Below are positions 18,781 through 27,895 of a stretch of DNA of 64,000 bases, piece after piece (position 1 is the stretch's first letter; every line of letters begins with the position of its first letter). A program made the translations under genes and the position numbers. The notes below the pieces were generated by a model. It was not told the DNA's origin. It did not search any database and saw only the letters and a list, made by a program, of their open reading frames with translations. Origin of the DNA: Bacteroides cutis (GTDB taxonomy: Bacteria; Bacteroidota; Bacteroidia; Bacteroidales; Bacteroidaceae); contig NZ_OEST01000004.1 of NCBI RefSeq assembly GCF_900241005.1, positions 1-64,000 of the forward strand, given 5' to 3'.

Positions 18781-20331
18781 ATGGTAAGAACAAATTTGAC
18801 AATCATACTTCTATTGCTGGTAAGTACTATAGTTGCGCAGCAAGATCCGGTAATGATACGTATCGACGGGAAAGATGTACTACGTTCAGAGTTTGAGTAT
18901 TTTTATAATAAAAATAAGTCAGGTTCTGATTTAGAGAAGAAAACGCTAGATAAATATGTCAATTTGTTCGTGGACTTCAAGTTGAAAGTCCGGGCAGCTG
19001 AAGATGCTGGTTTGGATACTGTGGCGTTGTTTAAGAAAGAACTTGAAGAATATCGTCTACAATTGATTAAATCGTATCTCACCGATAGGGAGGTCACGGA
19101 GAAAGAAGCCCGTTACTTGTATGATAAAATGAAGGACAATCACCGTGCTGGTCAGGTACATGTGGCACATATTTTTAAGTATCTTCCTCAGAATGTAACT
19201 AGTATCACTCTTCGTGAAACCGAGATGCAGATAGATTCTGTTTATAAATTCCTGCAAAAAAATAATACGGATATGGCTTTTAAAAATTGTATGGATAAGT
19301 TTTCCGATGAAAAGCAGACATTCTGGATGAGTTGGTTACAGATGCCGATAGAGTTTGAAGATACCGTATTCAGTTTAAAAGTCGGTGAGATATCACGTCC
19401 TTTTTATACTCCTCAGGGTATTCATATTGTAAAGGTACTTGGACGGAAAGAAATACCTTCGTTTGAAACTGTCAAAGATGAAATTATCCGGAGGAGGACA
19501 CACCATTATAATATAGATAAAGGTACAAGGGCTTTTGTGGAAAAGTTGAAAAAGGAATACCGTTATACTCCTGATAAATTTAGTATCGATGAACTGATAA
19601 CCCAAGGATCTACTGTCCGGACTTTGTTTACTCTCAATGGGAAAAAATATACAGGTAAGGAATTTTCTCATTTTGCCATGACCTATCCGGCAGGAGTACG
19701 TAAGCAACTGGAAGGTTTTATTATGAAATCTGTTTTAGATTATGAAAACTCGCGTTTGGAACAGAAATATCCGAATTTGTGTTATCAGGTATTGGAATAT
19801 CGGGATAATCTTTTATTAGATAGAATTACTGAACAAGAAATTGAACGACGTGCTTTGACTGATGAGTACGGTTTACAGGCGTATTTTAATAAACATCGTT
19901 CTAACTATCAATGGAAAGAACCCCGTTACAAAGGTATTGTATTGCATTGTACCACTAAACGTATTGCTAAGCAAGCCCGTAAATTTCTGAAACATTTGCC
20001 AGAGAATGAGTGGAAAGATGCTATTCGGTTAACTTTTAATGCTGGCTCTCAACCTCAGATACAATTGGAACAAGGGGTATTTACTATGGGTGATAATATC
20101 TATGTTGACGATTTAGTGTTTAAAAAGGAGGATGCTACTCCTGTAATGTCATTCCCTTTTACTGCTGTGTTAGGTAAAAAAGTAAAAGGGCCGGAAGATT
20201 ATCAGGAGGTACGTAAAGTCCTTATTGCCGATTATCATAACTATCTAGAGGGGCAGTGGATGAACCGATTACGTACTAATGCTAAGGTTGAAATTAACCA
20301 AGAGGTTTTAAAAACCGTTAATAATCACTGA
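18781..20331 (+). CDS. Periplasmic peptidyl-prolyl isomerase (parvulin/SurA-like)
   Basis: This 516-residue secreted protein has a signal peptide (residues 1-19, ending VAQ). A SurA-N-like helical region follows (about 25-110). One parvulin (PpiC) domain spans about 120-225, with the family hallmarks VHVAHIFKYLP, the FW aromatic pair and PQGIHIVKVLGRKEIPSFE. The last 280 residues are a helical and mixed chaperone-like region. It is the first of three adjacent periplasmic foldases, and the only other gene nearby with a matching job is the OstA-like gene. A role in outer-membrane protein folding is inferred from the family. The ATG at 18781 is chosen because the upstream TTG lies in the guaB terminator. 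Confidence 0.88.
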   Translation: MVRTNLTIILLLLVSTIVAQQDPVMIRIDGKDVLRSEFEYFYNKNKSGSDLEKKTLDKYVNLFVDFKLKVRAAEDAGLDTVALFKKELEEYRLQLIKSYLTDREVTEKEARYLYDKMKDNHRAGQVHVAHIFKYLPQNVTSITLRETEMQIDSVYKFLQKNNTDMAFKNCMDKFSDEKQTFWMSWLQMPIEFEDTVFSLKVGEISRPFYTPQGIHIVKVLGRKEIPSFETVKDEIIRRRTHHYNIDKGTRAFVEKLKKEYRYTPDKFSIDELITQGSTVRTLFTLNGKKYTGKEFSHFAMTYPAGVRKQLEGFIMKSVLDYENSRLEQKYPNLCYQVLEYRDNLLLDRITEQEIERRALTDEYGLQAYFNKHRSNYQWKEPRYKGIVLHCTTKRIAKQARKFLKHLPENEWKDAIRLTFNAGSQPQIQLEQGVFTMGDNIYVDDLVFKKEDATPVMSFPFTAVLGKKVKGPEDYQEVRKVLIADYHNYLEGQWMNRLRTNAKVEINQEVLKTVNNH

Positions 20332-20388
20332 TGCAACCAATTAAAGCACTATCTTCGTACCTTAAAATATAGTAAATATCAGTAGATA

Positions 20389-21231
20389 ATGCGAACAACC
20401 TGCATTGGGCTTTTAATTCTTCTTCTTTGTGTTGCATGCAAGGAACAACATGACCACGAGGGACGGACACCTTTGGTGGAGTTGGACGGTAATTTTCTTT
20501 ATCGAGAAGACTTACAATCGGTACTTCCTGATGGATTGACGACGGACGACAGCCTGTTGTTTGCCGAACATTACATCCGTAATTGGGTGGAAGATGTTCT
20601 GCTCTACGAAAAAGCACGGAGTAATATCCCTAATAATGGTGAGATAGACAAGTTGGTGGAAAATTATCGTAAGGCTTTGATTATGCATACTTATCAACAG
20701 GCATTGATACATCAAACTCTTTCCGGGGAGATATCCGAACAGGAACTGATTGATTATTATACTAAGAATCATGTGCTTTTCAAGGTAGAACGTCCGTTAA
20801 TGAAGGGATTATTCATCAAAGTTCCGTTGACGGCTCCTCAGTTGGGTAATGTACGGCGTTGGTATAAGACTGAAAATCGTGAGGCGGTGGAACATTTGGA
20901 GAAATATAGTTTGCAGAATGCTGTGAAGTATGAATATTTTTATGATAAATGGGTGCCGATGGCCGACGTGCTTGACTTGATGCCGTTGAAAGCTGCCGAT
21001 ACCGAAAAATATTTGGATAAAAACCGCCATGTAGAATTGAAAGATACAGCCTTCTATTATTTTCTGAATGTGAGTGATTTTCGTCGGATAGGAGAACAGG
21101 AACCGTTTGAATTTGCACGTGCGCAAGTGAAGGATATGCTGCTGAATATGAAACAAGTGGAATTTATGCAACAGGTAAAGAACGACTTGTATCAACGGGC
21201 GGAGAAGAAAAATGAAATTAAATATTATTAG
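20389..21231 (+). CDS. Probable periplasmic foldase-like lipoprotein
   Basis: This 280-residue protein has a lipoprotein-type signal peptide ending LLCVAC, so Cys17 would be lipidated. The rest resembles the helical N-terminal half of SurA/PrsA-type foldases (LVELDGNFLYREDL, then a long helical region with ELIDYYTKNHVLFKV). A clear parvulin core with its His and Phe motifs cannot be seen, so catalytic activity is doubtful. It lies between two parvulin-type genes, 57 bp after the first and 15 bp before surA, and is probably in their operon. A chaperone-only role is an inference. Confidence 0.7.
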   Translation: MRTTCIGLLILLLCVACKEQHDHEGRTPLVELDGNFLYREDLQSVLPDGLTTDDSLLFAEHYIRNWVEDVLLYEKARSNIPNNGEIDKLVENYRKALIMHTYQQALIHQTLSGEISEQELIDYYTKNHVLFKVERPLMKGLFIKVPLTAPQLGNVRRWYKTENREAVEHLEKYSLQNAVKYEYFYDKWVPMADVLDLMPLKAADTEKYLDKNRHVELKDTAFYYFLNVSDFRRIGEQEPFEFARAQVKDMLLNMKQVEFMQQVKNDLYQRAEKKNEIKYY

Positions 21232-21246
21232 TATAAGACACCAAGA

Positions 21247-22614
21247 ATGAGAAAGTGTATGAACTTTAAGTTTGTAGTTTTATTTGCCTTGACACTGTTA
21301 GCCGGTACTACCGTTTATGGACAAGACAACGTGATTGACGAGGTAGTTTGGGTAGTAGGTGATGAGGCTATCTTGAAGTCTGAAGTAGAAGAGGCGCGTA
21401 TGAGCGCTTTGTATGAAGGACGTAAATTTGATCGTGATCCCTATTGTGTGATACCGGAGGAAATAGCGGTACAGAAATTGTATCTGCATCAGGCTGCACT
21501 CGATAGTATTGAAGTTTCCGAAAGTGAGGTTATTCAGCGTGTGGACTACATGACAAATATGTATATTGCCAATATCGGTTCGCGCGAGAAGATGGAAGAA
21601 TACTTTAACAAAACTTCCAGCCAGATACGTGAAACTTTGCGCGAGAATGCTCGTGAAGGGTTGAAAGTACAAAAGATGCAACAGAAACTTGTAGGGGAAA
21701 TTAAAGTGACTCCGGCCGAGGTACGCCGTTACTTTAAAGATTTGCCACAGGATAGTATCCCTTACATTCCTACTCAGGTTGAAGTACAGATTATCACTCA
21801 GCAACCGAAAGTCCCTTTAGAGGAGATAGAAGATGTAAAGAGACGTCTGCGTGAATATACCGACCGTATCAACAAGGGAGAAACTAGTTTCTCTACATTA
21901 GCACGTCTTTATTCAGAAGACCGTGGGTCTGCCATGCATGGTGGTGAAATTGAGTTCTCCGGACGTGGTATGCTCGATCCGGCTTATGCAAATGTTGCTT
22001 TCAACTTGCAAGACCCTAATAAAGTGTCTAAGATTGTTGAGTCTGAATACGGTTTTCATATTATTCAGTTGATAGAGAAACGGGGAGACCGCATTAAGAC
22101 CCGTCACATTTTGCTGAAACCGCATATACCGGAGGAAGCATTAGAGGCTGGTAAGGCTCGTTTGGATTCCATTGCTGATGATATCCGTAATGGCAAGTTT
22201 ACTTTTGAAGAAGCTGCATCTGTGCTTTCACAGGATAAGGATACACGCAATAATCATGGCTTGTTGCCTAATCCTAATACCAATACTTCTAGATTTGAAA
22301 TGCAGGAGCTTCCCCCTGAAATAGCTAAAATGGTAGATAAGATGAAAGTGGGTGAGATTTCTGAAGCTTTCGTGATGATACCGCAGAAGACGGGAAAGGA
22401 AGAGTGCGTTATTGTGAAACTTAAAAGTCGTACCAACGGTCATAAGGCTACCATTTCTGAAGATTATCAAAATCTGAAAAATATCGTATTGGAAAAACGC
22501 CGTGATGAAATGTTGGATAAATGGATACGTGAGAAACAGAAGCATACTTATGTCCGTATCAATGAGAATTGGAGAAACTGTACATTCAAATATCCAGGAT
22601 GGATAAAAGACTGA
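21247..22614 (+). CDS. surA: Periplasmic chaperone/peptidyl-prolyl isomerase SurA
   Basis: This 455-residue secreted protein has a signal peptide (residues 1-25, ending VYG). A SurA N-terminal chaperone domain (about 30-165, starting NVIDEVVWVVGDEAILKSEVE) precedes two parvulin domains, near 175-280 (VQIITQQP, then GFHIIQLIEKRGD) and 285-385 (TRHILLKP, then HGLLPN). This is the standard SurA order. SurA escorts outer-membrane beta-barrel proteins across the periplasm. The next gene begins inside its 3' end. ATG 21247 and ATG 21259 are both possible starts. Confidence 0.92.
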   Translation: MRKCMNFKFVVLFALTLLAGTTVYGQDNVIDEVVWVVGDEAILKSEVEEARMSALYEGRKFDRDPYCVIPEEIAVQKLYLHQAALDSIEVSESEVIQRVDYMTNMYIANIGSREKMEEYFNKTSSQIRETLRENAREGLKVQKMQQKLVGEIKVTPAEVRRYFKDLPQDSIPYIPTQVEVQIITQQPKVPLEEIEDVKRRLREYTDRINKGETSFSTLARLYSEDRGSAMHGGEIEFSGRGMLDPAYANVAFNLQDPNKVSKIVESEYGFHIIQLIEKRGDRIKTRHILLKPHIPEEALEAGKARLDSIADDIRNGKFTFEEAASVLSQDKDTRNNHGLLPNPNTNTSRFEMQELPPEIAKMVDKMKVGEISEAFVMIPQKTGKEECVIVKLKSRTNGHKATISEDYQNLKNIVLEKRRDEMLDKWIREKQKHTYVRINENWRNCTFKYPGWIKD

Positions 22615-24224
22615 TATTTTCTGTTTTATACTTGTTCTGTGTGTGCTTGTTGAGCGCACAGGACAAGAAAAAAGAGCCTGAAAAGAAAAAAACGCGTGTT
22701 GATTTGCTCTATGCCGACGAAGCGCGGGCAGACAAACAGTTTCGTCCAGATGTACAAGTGCTTATCGGGGCGGTTAGGTTGAAGCATGACAGCATGTATA
22801 TGTTTTGTGATAGTGCATTGATTTATGAGAAAATCAATTCTGTCGAGGCGTTTGGTAATGTACGTATGGAGCAGGGAGACACCTTGTTCATATATGGTGA
22901 TTACCTGTATTATGATGGTATGTCTCAGTTGGCCATGTTGCGTGAGAATGTACGTATGATTAATCGTAATACTGAACTTACTACCGATAGTTTGAATTAT
23001 GATCGTCTTTACAATTTGGGATACTACTTTGATGGTGGTACGCTTACAGATGAAGAGAATGTATTGACTTCAGAATGGGGTGAATATAGTCCGGCAACTA
23101 AATTATCAGTATTCAACCATGACGTAAAGTTGGTAAATCCCAAGTTTGTTTTGACTTCGGATACATTGAAGTATAATACAGCTTCTAAAATAGCTACTAT
23201 CCTTGGTCCTTCGGATATTGTTAGTGACAAGAATCATATTTACTCGGAACGTGGAATATACAATACCATTACAGAACAAGCTGAACTTTTAGACCGTTCC
23301 GTGTTGACCAATGAAGGTAAGAAACTCACAGGTGACAGCCTTTTCTATGACCGTAATCTGGGTTATGGTGAAGCTTTCAATAATGTGCAGATGAACGATA
23401 CGGTGAACAAAAATATGCTTACTGGTAATTATTGTTTCTACAATGAACTTACTGGCAATGCTTTGGCAACTCAGCGTGCTGTTGCTATTGATTATTCTCA
23501 AGGTGACAGCCTTTTTATGCATGGAGATACATTGCGGTTGGTTACTTATCATTTGAATACGGATTCTATGTACCGTGAGATGCGGGTTTATCATAAAGTT
23601 CGTGCCTATCGTACAGATGTACAGGCTGTTTGTGATTCTTTGGTGTATAATTCCCAAGATTCCTGCATGACGATGTACACCGATCCGGTTATTTGGCATG
23701 GTGCGCAACAATTGCTTGGTGAAGAAATTAAAGTTTATATGAACGACAGTACCATTGATTGGGCTCATATTATTAATCAGGCTTTGGCAGTAGAGCAAAA
23801 AGACTCTATACACTATAATCAAGTTACTGGTAAGGAAATGAAGGCCTACTTTATAGCAGGTGAGATGCGTCGTGTGGATGTAAATGGTAATGTTCTTATC
23901 ATATTCTATCCGGAAGAAAAAGATTCTACAATGATTGGTATGAACTATGCTGAAGGCAGCTTTTTGCGTATTTATCTCAAAGATCGTAAAATGGAGGAAG
24001 CTGCCCTCATCGGTAAGTCTAATGGCATTTTATATCCTATGGATCAGATACCGGCAGATAAAATGAAACTGCCTTCTTTTGTGTGGTTCGACTATATTCG
24101 TCCGCTCAATAAAGAGGATATCTTTGAGTGGCGGGGTAAAAAAGCAGGTGAAACTTTGCAGAAAAGTGATAGGAAACCTGTCTCTTCGCCAAGAGACATG
24201 CATATTAAACGAACTAAAAAGTAA
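22599..24224 (+). CDS. OstA/LptA-like organic-solvent-tolerance protein
   Basis: This 541-residue secreted protein has a signal peptide (MDKRLIFSVLYLFCVCLLSA). Its first 250 residues are built of repeated short beta-strand units (DSALIYEKINSVEAFGNVRM, DTLFIYGDYLYYDGM, DSLNYDRLYN), the OstA/LptA beta-jellyroll pattern. The family carries LPS across the periplasm (LptA, or the N-domain of LptD), so it may be the periplasmic Lpt bridge. It lacks the large C-terminal barrel of LptD. The start is ATG 22599, overlapping the end of surA by 16 bp; an upstream TTG is not supported. Overlap with surA suggests translational coupling. Confidence 0.83.
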   Translation: MDKRLIFSVLYLFCVCLLSAQDKKKEPEKKKTRVDLLYADEARADKQFRPDVQVLIGAVRLKHDSMYMFCDSALIYEKINSVEAFGNVRMEQGDTLFIYGDYLYYDGMSQLAMLRENVRMINRNTELTTDSLNYDRLYNLGYYFDGGTLTDEENVLTSEWGEYSPATKLSVFNHDVKLVNPKFVLTSDTLKYNTASKIATILGPSDIVSDKNHIYSERGIYNTITEQAELLDRSVLTNEGKKLTGDSLFYDRNLGYGEAFNNVQMNDTVNKNMLTGNYCFYNELTGNALATQRAVAIDYSQGDSLFMHGDTLRLVTYHLNTDSMYREMRVYHKVRAYRTDVQAVCDSLVYNSQDSCMTMYTDPVIWHGAQQLLGEEIKVYMNDSTIDWAHIINQALAVEQKDSIHYNQVTGKEMKAYFIAGEMRRVDVNGNVLIIFYPEEKDSTMIGMNYAEGSFLRIYLKDRKMEEAALIGKSNGILYPMDQIPADKMKLPSFVWFDYIRPLNKEDIFEWRGKKAGETLQKSDRKPVSSPRDMHIKRTKK

Positions 24225-24228
24225 TGCT

Positions 24229-24519
24229 ATGGGAATGTTTACAATGCGGAAGCCTCGTGGCTTTAATCATTCATACATTTATGTGGATGAGCGAAAAGAG
24301 AAGTTGGCAAAGATGGAAGAAGATGCTAAGCGTGAATTGGGTATGATACCAGAGAAAGAGTTTTCTCCGGAAGATATCCGAGGAAAGTTCGTTGAGGGTA
24401 CCACTCATTTGAAACGTCGCAAGGAAAGTGGACGTAAGCCTGTACACTTGGGTGTTATTTTGGTTATCATAGCCTTATTAGGATATCTATGGTATGCTAT
24501 CGCGAGCGGACTTCTCTAA
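24229..24519 (+). CDS. Small single-pass membrane protein, conserved upstream of mutL
   Basis: This 96-residue protein is not recognised by function. It is highly charged for about 70 residues (for example DERKEKLAKMEEDAKRELG) and ends in one transmembrane helix near 74-91 (LGVILVIIALLGYLWYAI), so it is tail-anchored with the N-terminus probably in the cytoplasm. It begins 4 bp after the OstA-like gene and ends 36 bp before mutL, so it belongs to this transcript. An in-frame extension to 24079 would lie inside the OstA-like gene and is rejected. Confidence 0.8.
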   Translation: MGMFTMRKPRGFNHSYIYVDERKEKLAKMEEDAKRELGMIPEKEFSPEDIRGKFVEGTTHLKRRKESGRKPVHLGVILVIIALLGYLWYAIASGLL

Positions 24520-24555
24520 GTTCCCATATCTTATATCTTATATTTTAACTTAATT

Positions 24556-26439
24556 ATGAGCGATATCATTCATTTGCTGCCCGATTCGGTTGCTAATCAA
24601 ATTGCTGCCGGAGAGGTTATTCAGCGTCCGGCATCTGTTATTAAAGAATTGGTAGAAAATGCGATTGATGCCGAAGCACAAGAAATACATGTATTAATAA
24701 CTGATGCGGGAAAGACCTGTATTCAGGTGATAGATGATGGTAAAGGGATGTCTGAGACTGATGCTCGTCTCTCTTTTGAACGTCATGCCACATCCAAAAT
24801 TCGTGAGGCCTCGGATTTGTTTGCCTTACGTACGATGGGATTTCGTGGGGAAGCATTGGCGTCTATCGCTGCTGTGGCGGAAGTAGAGTTGAAAACTCGT
24901 ATAGCCGATGAGGAATTAGGGACACGATTAGTAATAGCCGGTTCAAAAGTGGAGAGCCAGGAAGCGGTTTCTTGTCCGAAAGGTAGTAATTTCTCTATCA
25001 GAAATTTGTTTTTTAATATCCCGGCACGTCGAAAATTCCTGAAAGCTAATTCAACGGAGTTGAGTAATATTCTTATGGAGTTTGAACGTATTGCTCTGGT
25101 ACATCCTGATGTTGCTTTTTATTTGTATAGCAACGATACGGAATTATTCAATCTTCCCGTCATGCCTTTGCGTCAGCGTATTCTTGCTATCTTCGGAAAG
25201 AAACTGAACCAGCAACTGCTGTCTGTTGAGGTAGATACAACGATGGTTAAGGTTTCCGGTTTTGTCGCTAAACCGGAAACTGCTCGTAAGAAGGGAGCAC
25301 ATCAATATTTCTTTGTGAATGGTCGCTATATGCGTCATCCTTATTTTCATAAAGCTGTGATGGATGCATATGAACAGTTGATACCTGCCGGTGAGCAAAT
25401 TTCCTACTTTATTTATTTTGATGTAGACCCTGCTAATATAGATGTAAACATTCATCCCACAAAGACTGAAATCAAGTTTGAGAATGAGCAAGCCATTTGG
25501 CAGATCGTTTCAGCGGCAGTTAAGGAATCATTAGGGAAGTTCAATGCTGTACCTTCCATTGATTTTGATACGGAAGGTATGCCGGATATTCCTGCATTTG
25601 AACAAAGTCGTCCGATAGAACCTCCTAAAGTACACTATAATACGGATTTTAATCCTTTTAAAACCTCTTCTGCGTCAGCATATGGAGGAGGTTACTCTCG
25701 ACAGAATGTGGAATGGGAAGGATTATATTCTGGCCTGGAGAAAGCCAGTAAAATGAACGAGCCTATGGAGGCATCGTTTGATCTTGAAGAAACCCCTCTT
25801 GCAGAAAGACCGGTGGAGATAATTCCTCAACCCGTTTCTTTACTGTATGCCGGTGAAGCATCTACTGTAGAAAAAGGAGCACAGCATTTACAATTCAAAG
25901 GCCGTTTTATACTTACGTCTGTTAAATCCGGTTTAATGTTAATAGACCAACATCGTGCACATATTCGGGTGTTATTCGATCGTTATATGAACCAGATACG
26001 CCAAAAACAAGGGTTTTCCCAAGGGGTGTTATTCCCTGAAATAGTTCAATTGCCGGTTTCGGAAGCAGCTGTGCTCGAAAGCCTTTTCGATGATTTGGCG
26101 GCAGTAGGGTTCGATCTAAGCCCATTGGGTGGGGGAAGTTATGCCATTAATGGTATTCCTTCGGGAATTGAAGGTCTAAACCCGGTGGAGCTTGTTCGTA
26201 ATATGGTACATACAGCTATGGAAAAAGGTAATGATGTAAAAGAAGAGATACAAACTATTCTTGCATTGACTTTGGCACGTGCGGCTGCTATTGTTTACGG
26301 ACAAGTATTGAACAATGATGAAATGTCCAATTTGGTGGATAATCTTTTTGCTTGTGCCACTCCTAACTATACACCCGATGGACGTACGGTTCTCGCTACA
26401 ATCAAAGAAGAAGAAATCGAAAAGCTATTCTCAAAATAA
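24556..26439 (+). CDS. mutL: DNA mismatch repair protein MutL
   Basis: MutL couples MutS mismatch recognition to strand removal. The protein has 627 residues. The N-terminal GHKL ATPase is complete: [23 protein letters not shown] and [17 protein letters not shown] linker of about 100 residues precedes the C-terminal dimerisation domain. The endonuclease motif DQHA-x2-E-x4-E of endonuclease-type MutL reads [12 protein letters not shown] at residues 464-475, so three consensus positions are replaced (Ala to Arg, Glu to Ile, Glu to Asp), and the CPHGRP motif reads YTPDGR near 610. The nuclease site therefore looks lost, as in E. coli MutL, yet no mutH gene is in the window. Confidence 0.94.
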   Translation: MSDIIHLLPDSVANQIAAGEVIQRPASVIKELVENAIDAEAQEIHVLITDAGKTCIQVIDDGKGMSETDARLSFERHATSKIREASDLFALRTMGFRGEALASIAAVAEVELKTRIADEELGTRLVIAGSKVESQEAVSCPKGSNFSIRNLFFNIPARRKFLKANSTELSNILMEFERIALVHPDVAFYLYSNDTELFNLPVMPLRQRILAIFGKKLNQQLLSVEVDTTMVKVSGFVAKPETARKKGAHQYFFVNGRYMRHPYFHKAVMDAYEQLIPAGEQISYFIYFDVDPANIDVNIHPTKTEIKFENEQAIWQIVSAAVKESLGKFNAVPSIDFDTEGMPDIPAFEQSRPIEPPKVHYNTDFNPFKTSSASAYGGGYSRQNVEWEGLYSGLEKASKMNEPMEASFDLEETPLAERPVEIIPQPVSLLYAGEASTVEKGAQHLQFKGRFILTSVKSGLMLIDQHRAHIRVLFDRYMNQIRQKQGFSQGVLFPEIVQLPVSEAAVLESLFDDLAAVGFDLSPLGGGSYAINGIPSGIEGLNPVELVRNMVHTAMEKGNDVKEEIQTILALTLARAAAIVYGQVLNNDEMSNLVDNLFACATPNYTPDGRTVLATIKEEEIEKLFSK

Positions 26440-26549
26440 GAGAAATCATAAAAAAAAACTCTTTTTCTAAAACCTTTTAGTTTCGATGGTGTTAATTAAT
26501 CAGATTGAATGATAAAGAATTTAATTAACCACTTAACTATTTGAGGTAT

Positions 26550-27743
26550 ATGAAAAAGATTCTAATGTTGCTGGCTTTAGCCGGCGTATCTTCTGTTGCT
26601 ATGGCGCAACAAAAGCCTGTTGTTGTAGAACAAATTGACGTTATCCAATTGCAGGATAAATATCAAGTAATCACCAATCCATTCTGGAGTAATTGGTTTT
26701 TCTCTATCGGGGGAGGTGCCTCGGTTATGTATGGAGATAATGACCAACAATTAGGCAGTTTTGGTAAGCGCATCAGTCCGACGATGAATGTTTCCGTTGG
26801 TAAATGGTTTACTCCTGGTTTAGGACTGCGTTTGCAATATAGTGGTCTTCAGGTAAAAGGTTTCACAATGGATCCTTCAGCTGATTATGTAAGAGGGACT
26901 CAGCGTAGTAATGGTTCCTACAAACAACGTTTTGATTACATGAATTTCCATGGTGATGTAATGTTTAACTTGAACGCACTTTTCGGTGGTTATAATCAGT
27001 ATCGTGTATATGAGATTATTCCTTACTTAGGTGCTGGTATCACTCATAATTATACAAAGCCTCATCGCGAAGCCTTGGCGATAAACGCCGGTATTATCAA
27101 TCGCTTCCGTATTTCGAATGCGATAGATATTAATCTCGAACTGAGTGCGATGGGAGTAGAGGATAAATTTGATGGAACAGTTGCCGGAAAGCGTGGTTAT
27201 GACGGTGTATTTAGTGCAACTCTTGGGTTGACTTACCACTTCCCGAAACGTGGTTTTAACCGTCCGACACCACAATTGGTTTCTGCTGTGGAGTTGGCTG
27301 CAATGCAACAAGAAATTGCTAATATGGCTGCTGCAAACCAACAATTGAAGTCGGCTTTAACTGCTGCTGAAAACAGGCCGGTAGAGGTTTCTGAAACGGA
27401 AGTTGTTGTTACTGATCCGGATATTGCACCGCGTACTGTATTCTTCAATATAGGTTCTGCCGAAATAACTCCACGTGAAGTTATGAACATTTCTTATCTG
27501 GCAAAACAGATGAAGGAATTCCCGAATGCAACTTATACAGTAAACGGTTATGCTGACTCTGCAACAGGTACTCCGACATTCAATCAGGAATTGAGTTTGA
27601 AACGTGCACAAGCTGTAGTGAACGTATTGGTGAAGGATTATGGTATTTCTGCTGACCGTCTGAAAGTAGCTGCCGGTGGCGGTGTAGACAAGTTTGGACA
27701 ACCTATTTTAAATCGTGTGGTATTAGTAAAATCCGCTAATTAA
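26550..27743 (+). CDS. OmpA-family outer membrane protein
   Basis: This 397-residue outer-membrane protein has a signal peptide ending AMAQ (near residue 20). A beta-rich N-terminal domain (about 45-235, WFFSIGGGASVMYGDN) ends in alternating strands and the aromatic turn LGLTYHF, consistent with an 8-strand barrel. A short coiled linker (MQQEIANMAAANQQLKSAL) leads to an OmpA-like C-terminal domain (about 290-397, TVFFNIGSAEITPREV and LSLKRAQAVVNVLV) that should bind peptidoglycan. The usual NxxLSxxRA motif appears as NQELSLKRAQ. The ATG at 26550 is preferred to the TTG at 26541. Confidence 0.92.
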   Translation: MKKILMLLALAGVSSVAMAQQKPVVVEQIDVIQLQDKYQVITNPFWSNWFFSIGGGASVMYGDNDQQLGSFGKRISPTMNVSVGKWFTPGLGLRLQYSGLQVKGFTMDPSADYVRGTQRSNGSYKQRFDYMNFHGDVMFNLNALFGGYNQYRVYEIIPYLGAGITHNYTKPHREALAINAGIINRFRISNAIDINLELSAMGVEDKFDGTVAGKRGYDGVFSATLGLTYHFPKRGFNRPTPQLVSAVELAAMQQEIANMAAANQQLKSALTAAENRPVEVSETEVVVTDPDIAPRTVFFNIGSAEITPREVMNISYLAKQMKEFPNATYTVNGYADSATGTPTFNQELSLKRAQAVVNVLVKDYGISADRLKVAAGGGVDKFGQPILNRVVLVKSAN

Positions 27744-27759
27744 AATAATTAGTCTATAT

Positions 27760-27808
27760 AAAAAAATCCCCCAAGAGTTTGAGAAATCTCACTCTTGGGG
27801 GATTTTGA
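27760..27808. terminator. Bidirectional terminator between the OmpA gene and the BACON lipoprotein gene
   Basis: The perfect 14-bp stem AATCCCCCAAGAGT / ACTCTTGGGGGATT has A-rich sequence on the left and T-rich on the right. It therefore works for the plus-strand OmpA-type gene and the minus-strand lipoprotein operon alike. Confidence 0.92.
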
Positions 27809-27895
27809 GTTTAGACTTTTACCGATATAAACTAAGGAAACATGTATTTCTTATTTATCTCTAAAAGTACAATCAGTCATTTTTTAATAAAAAAA

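Noticed and set aside
22569..22598. TTG start for the OstA-like protein
   Set aside because: It lies in the surA coding region and adds ten residues ahead of a proper signal peptide that begins at ATG 22599.
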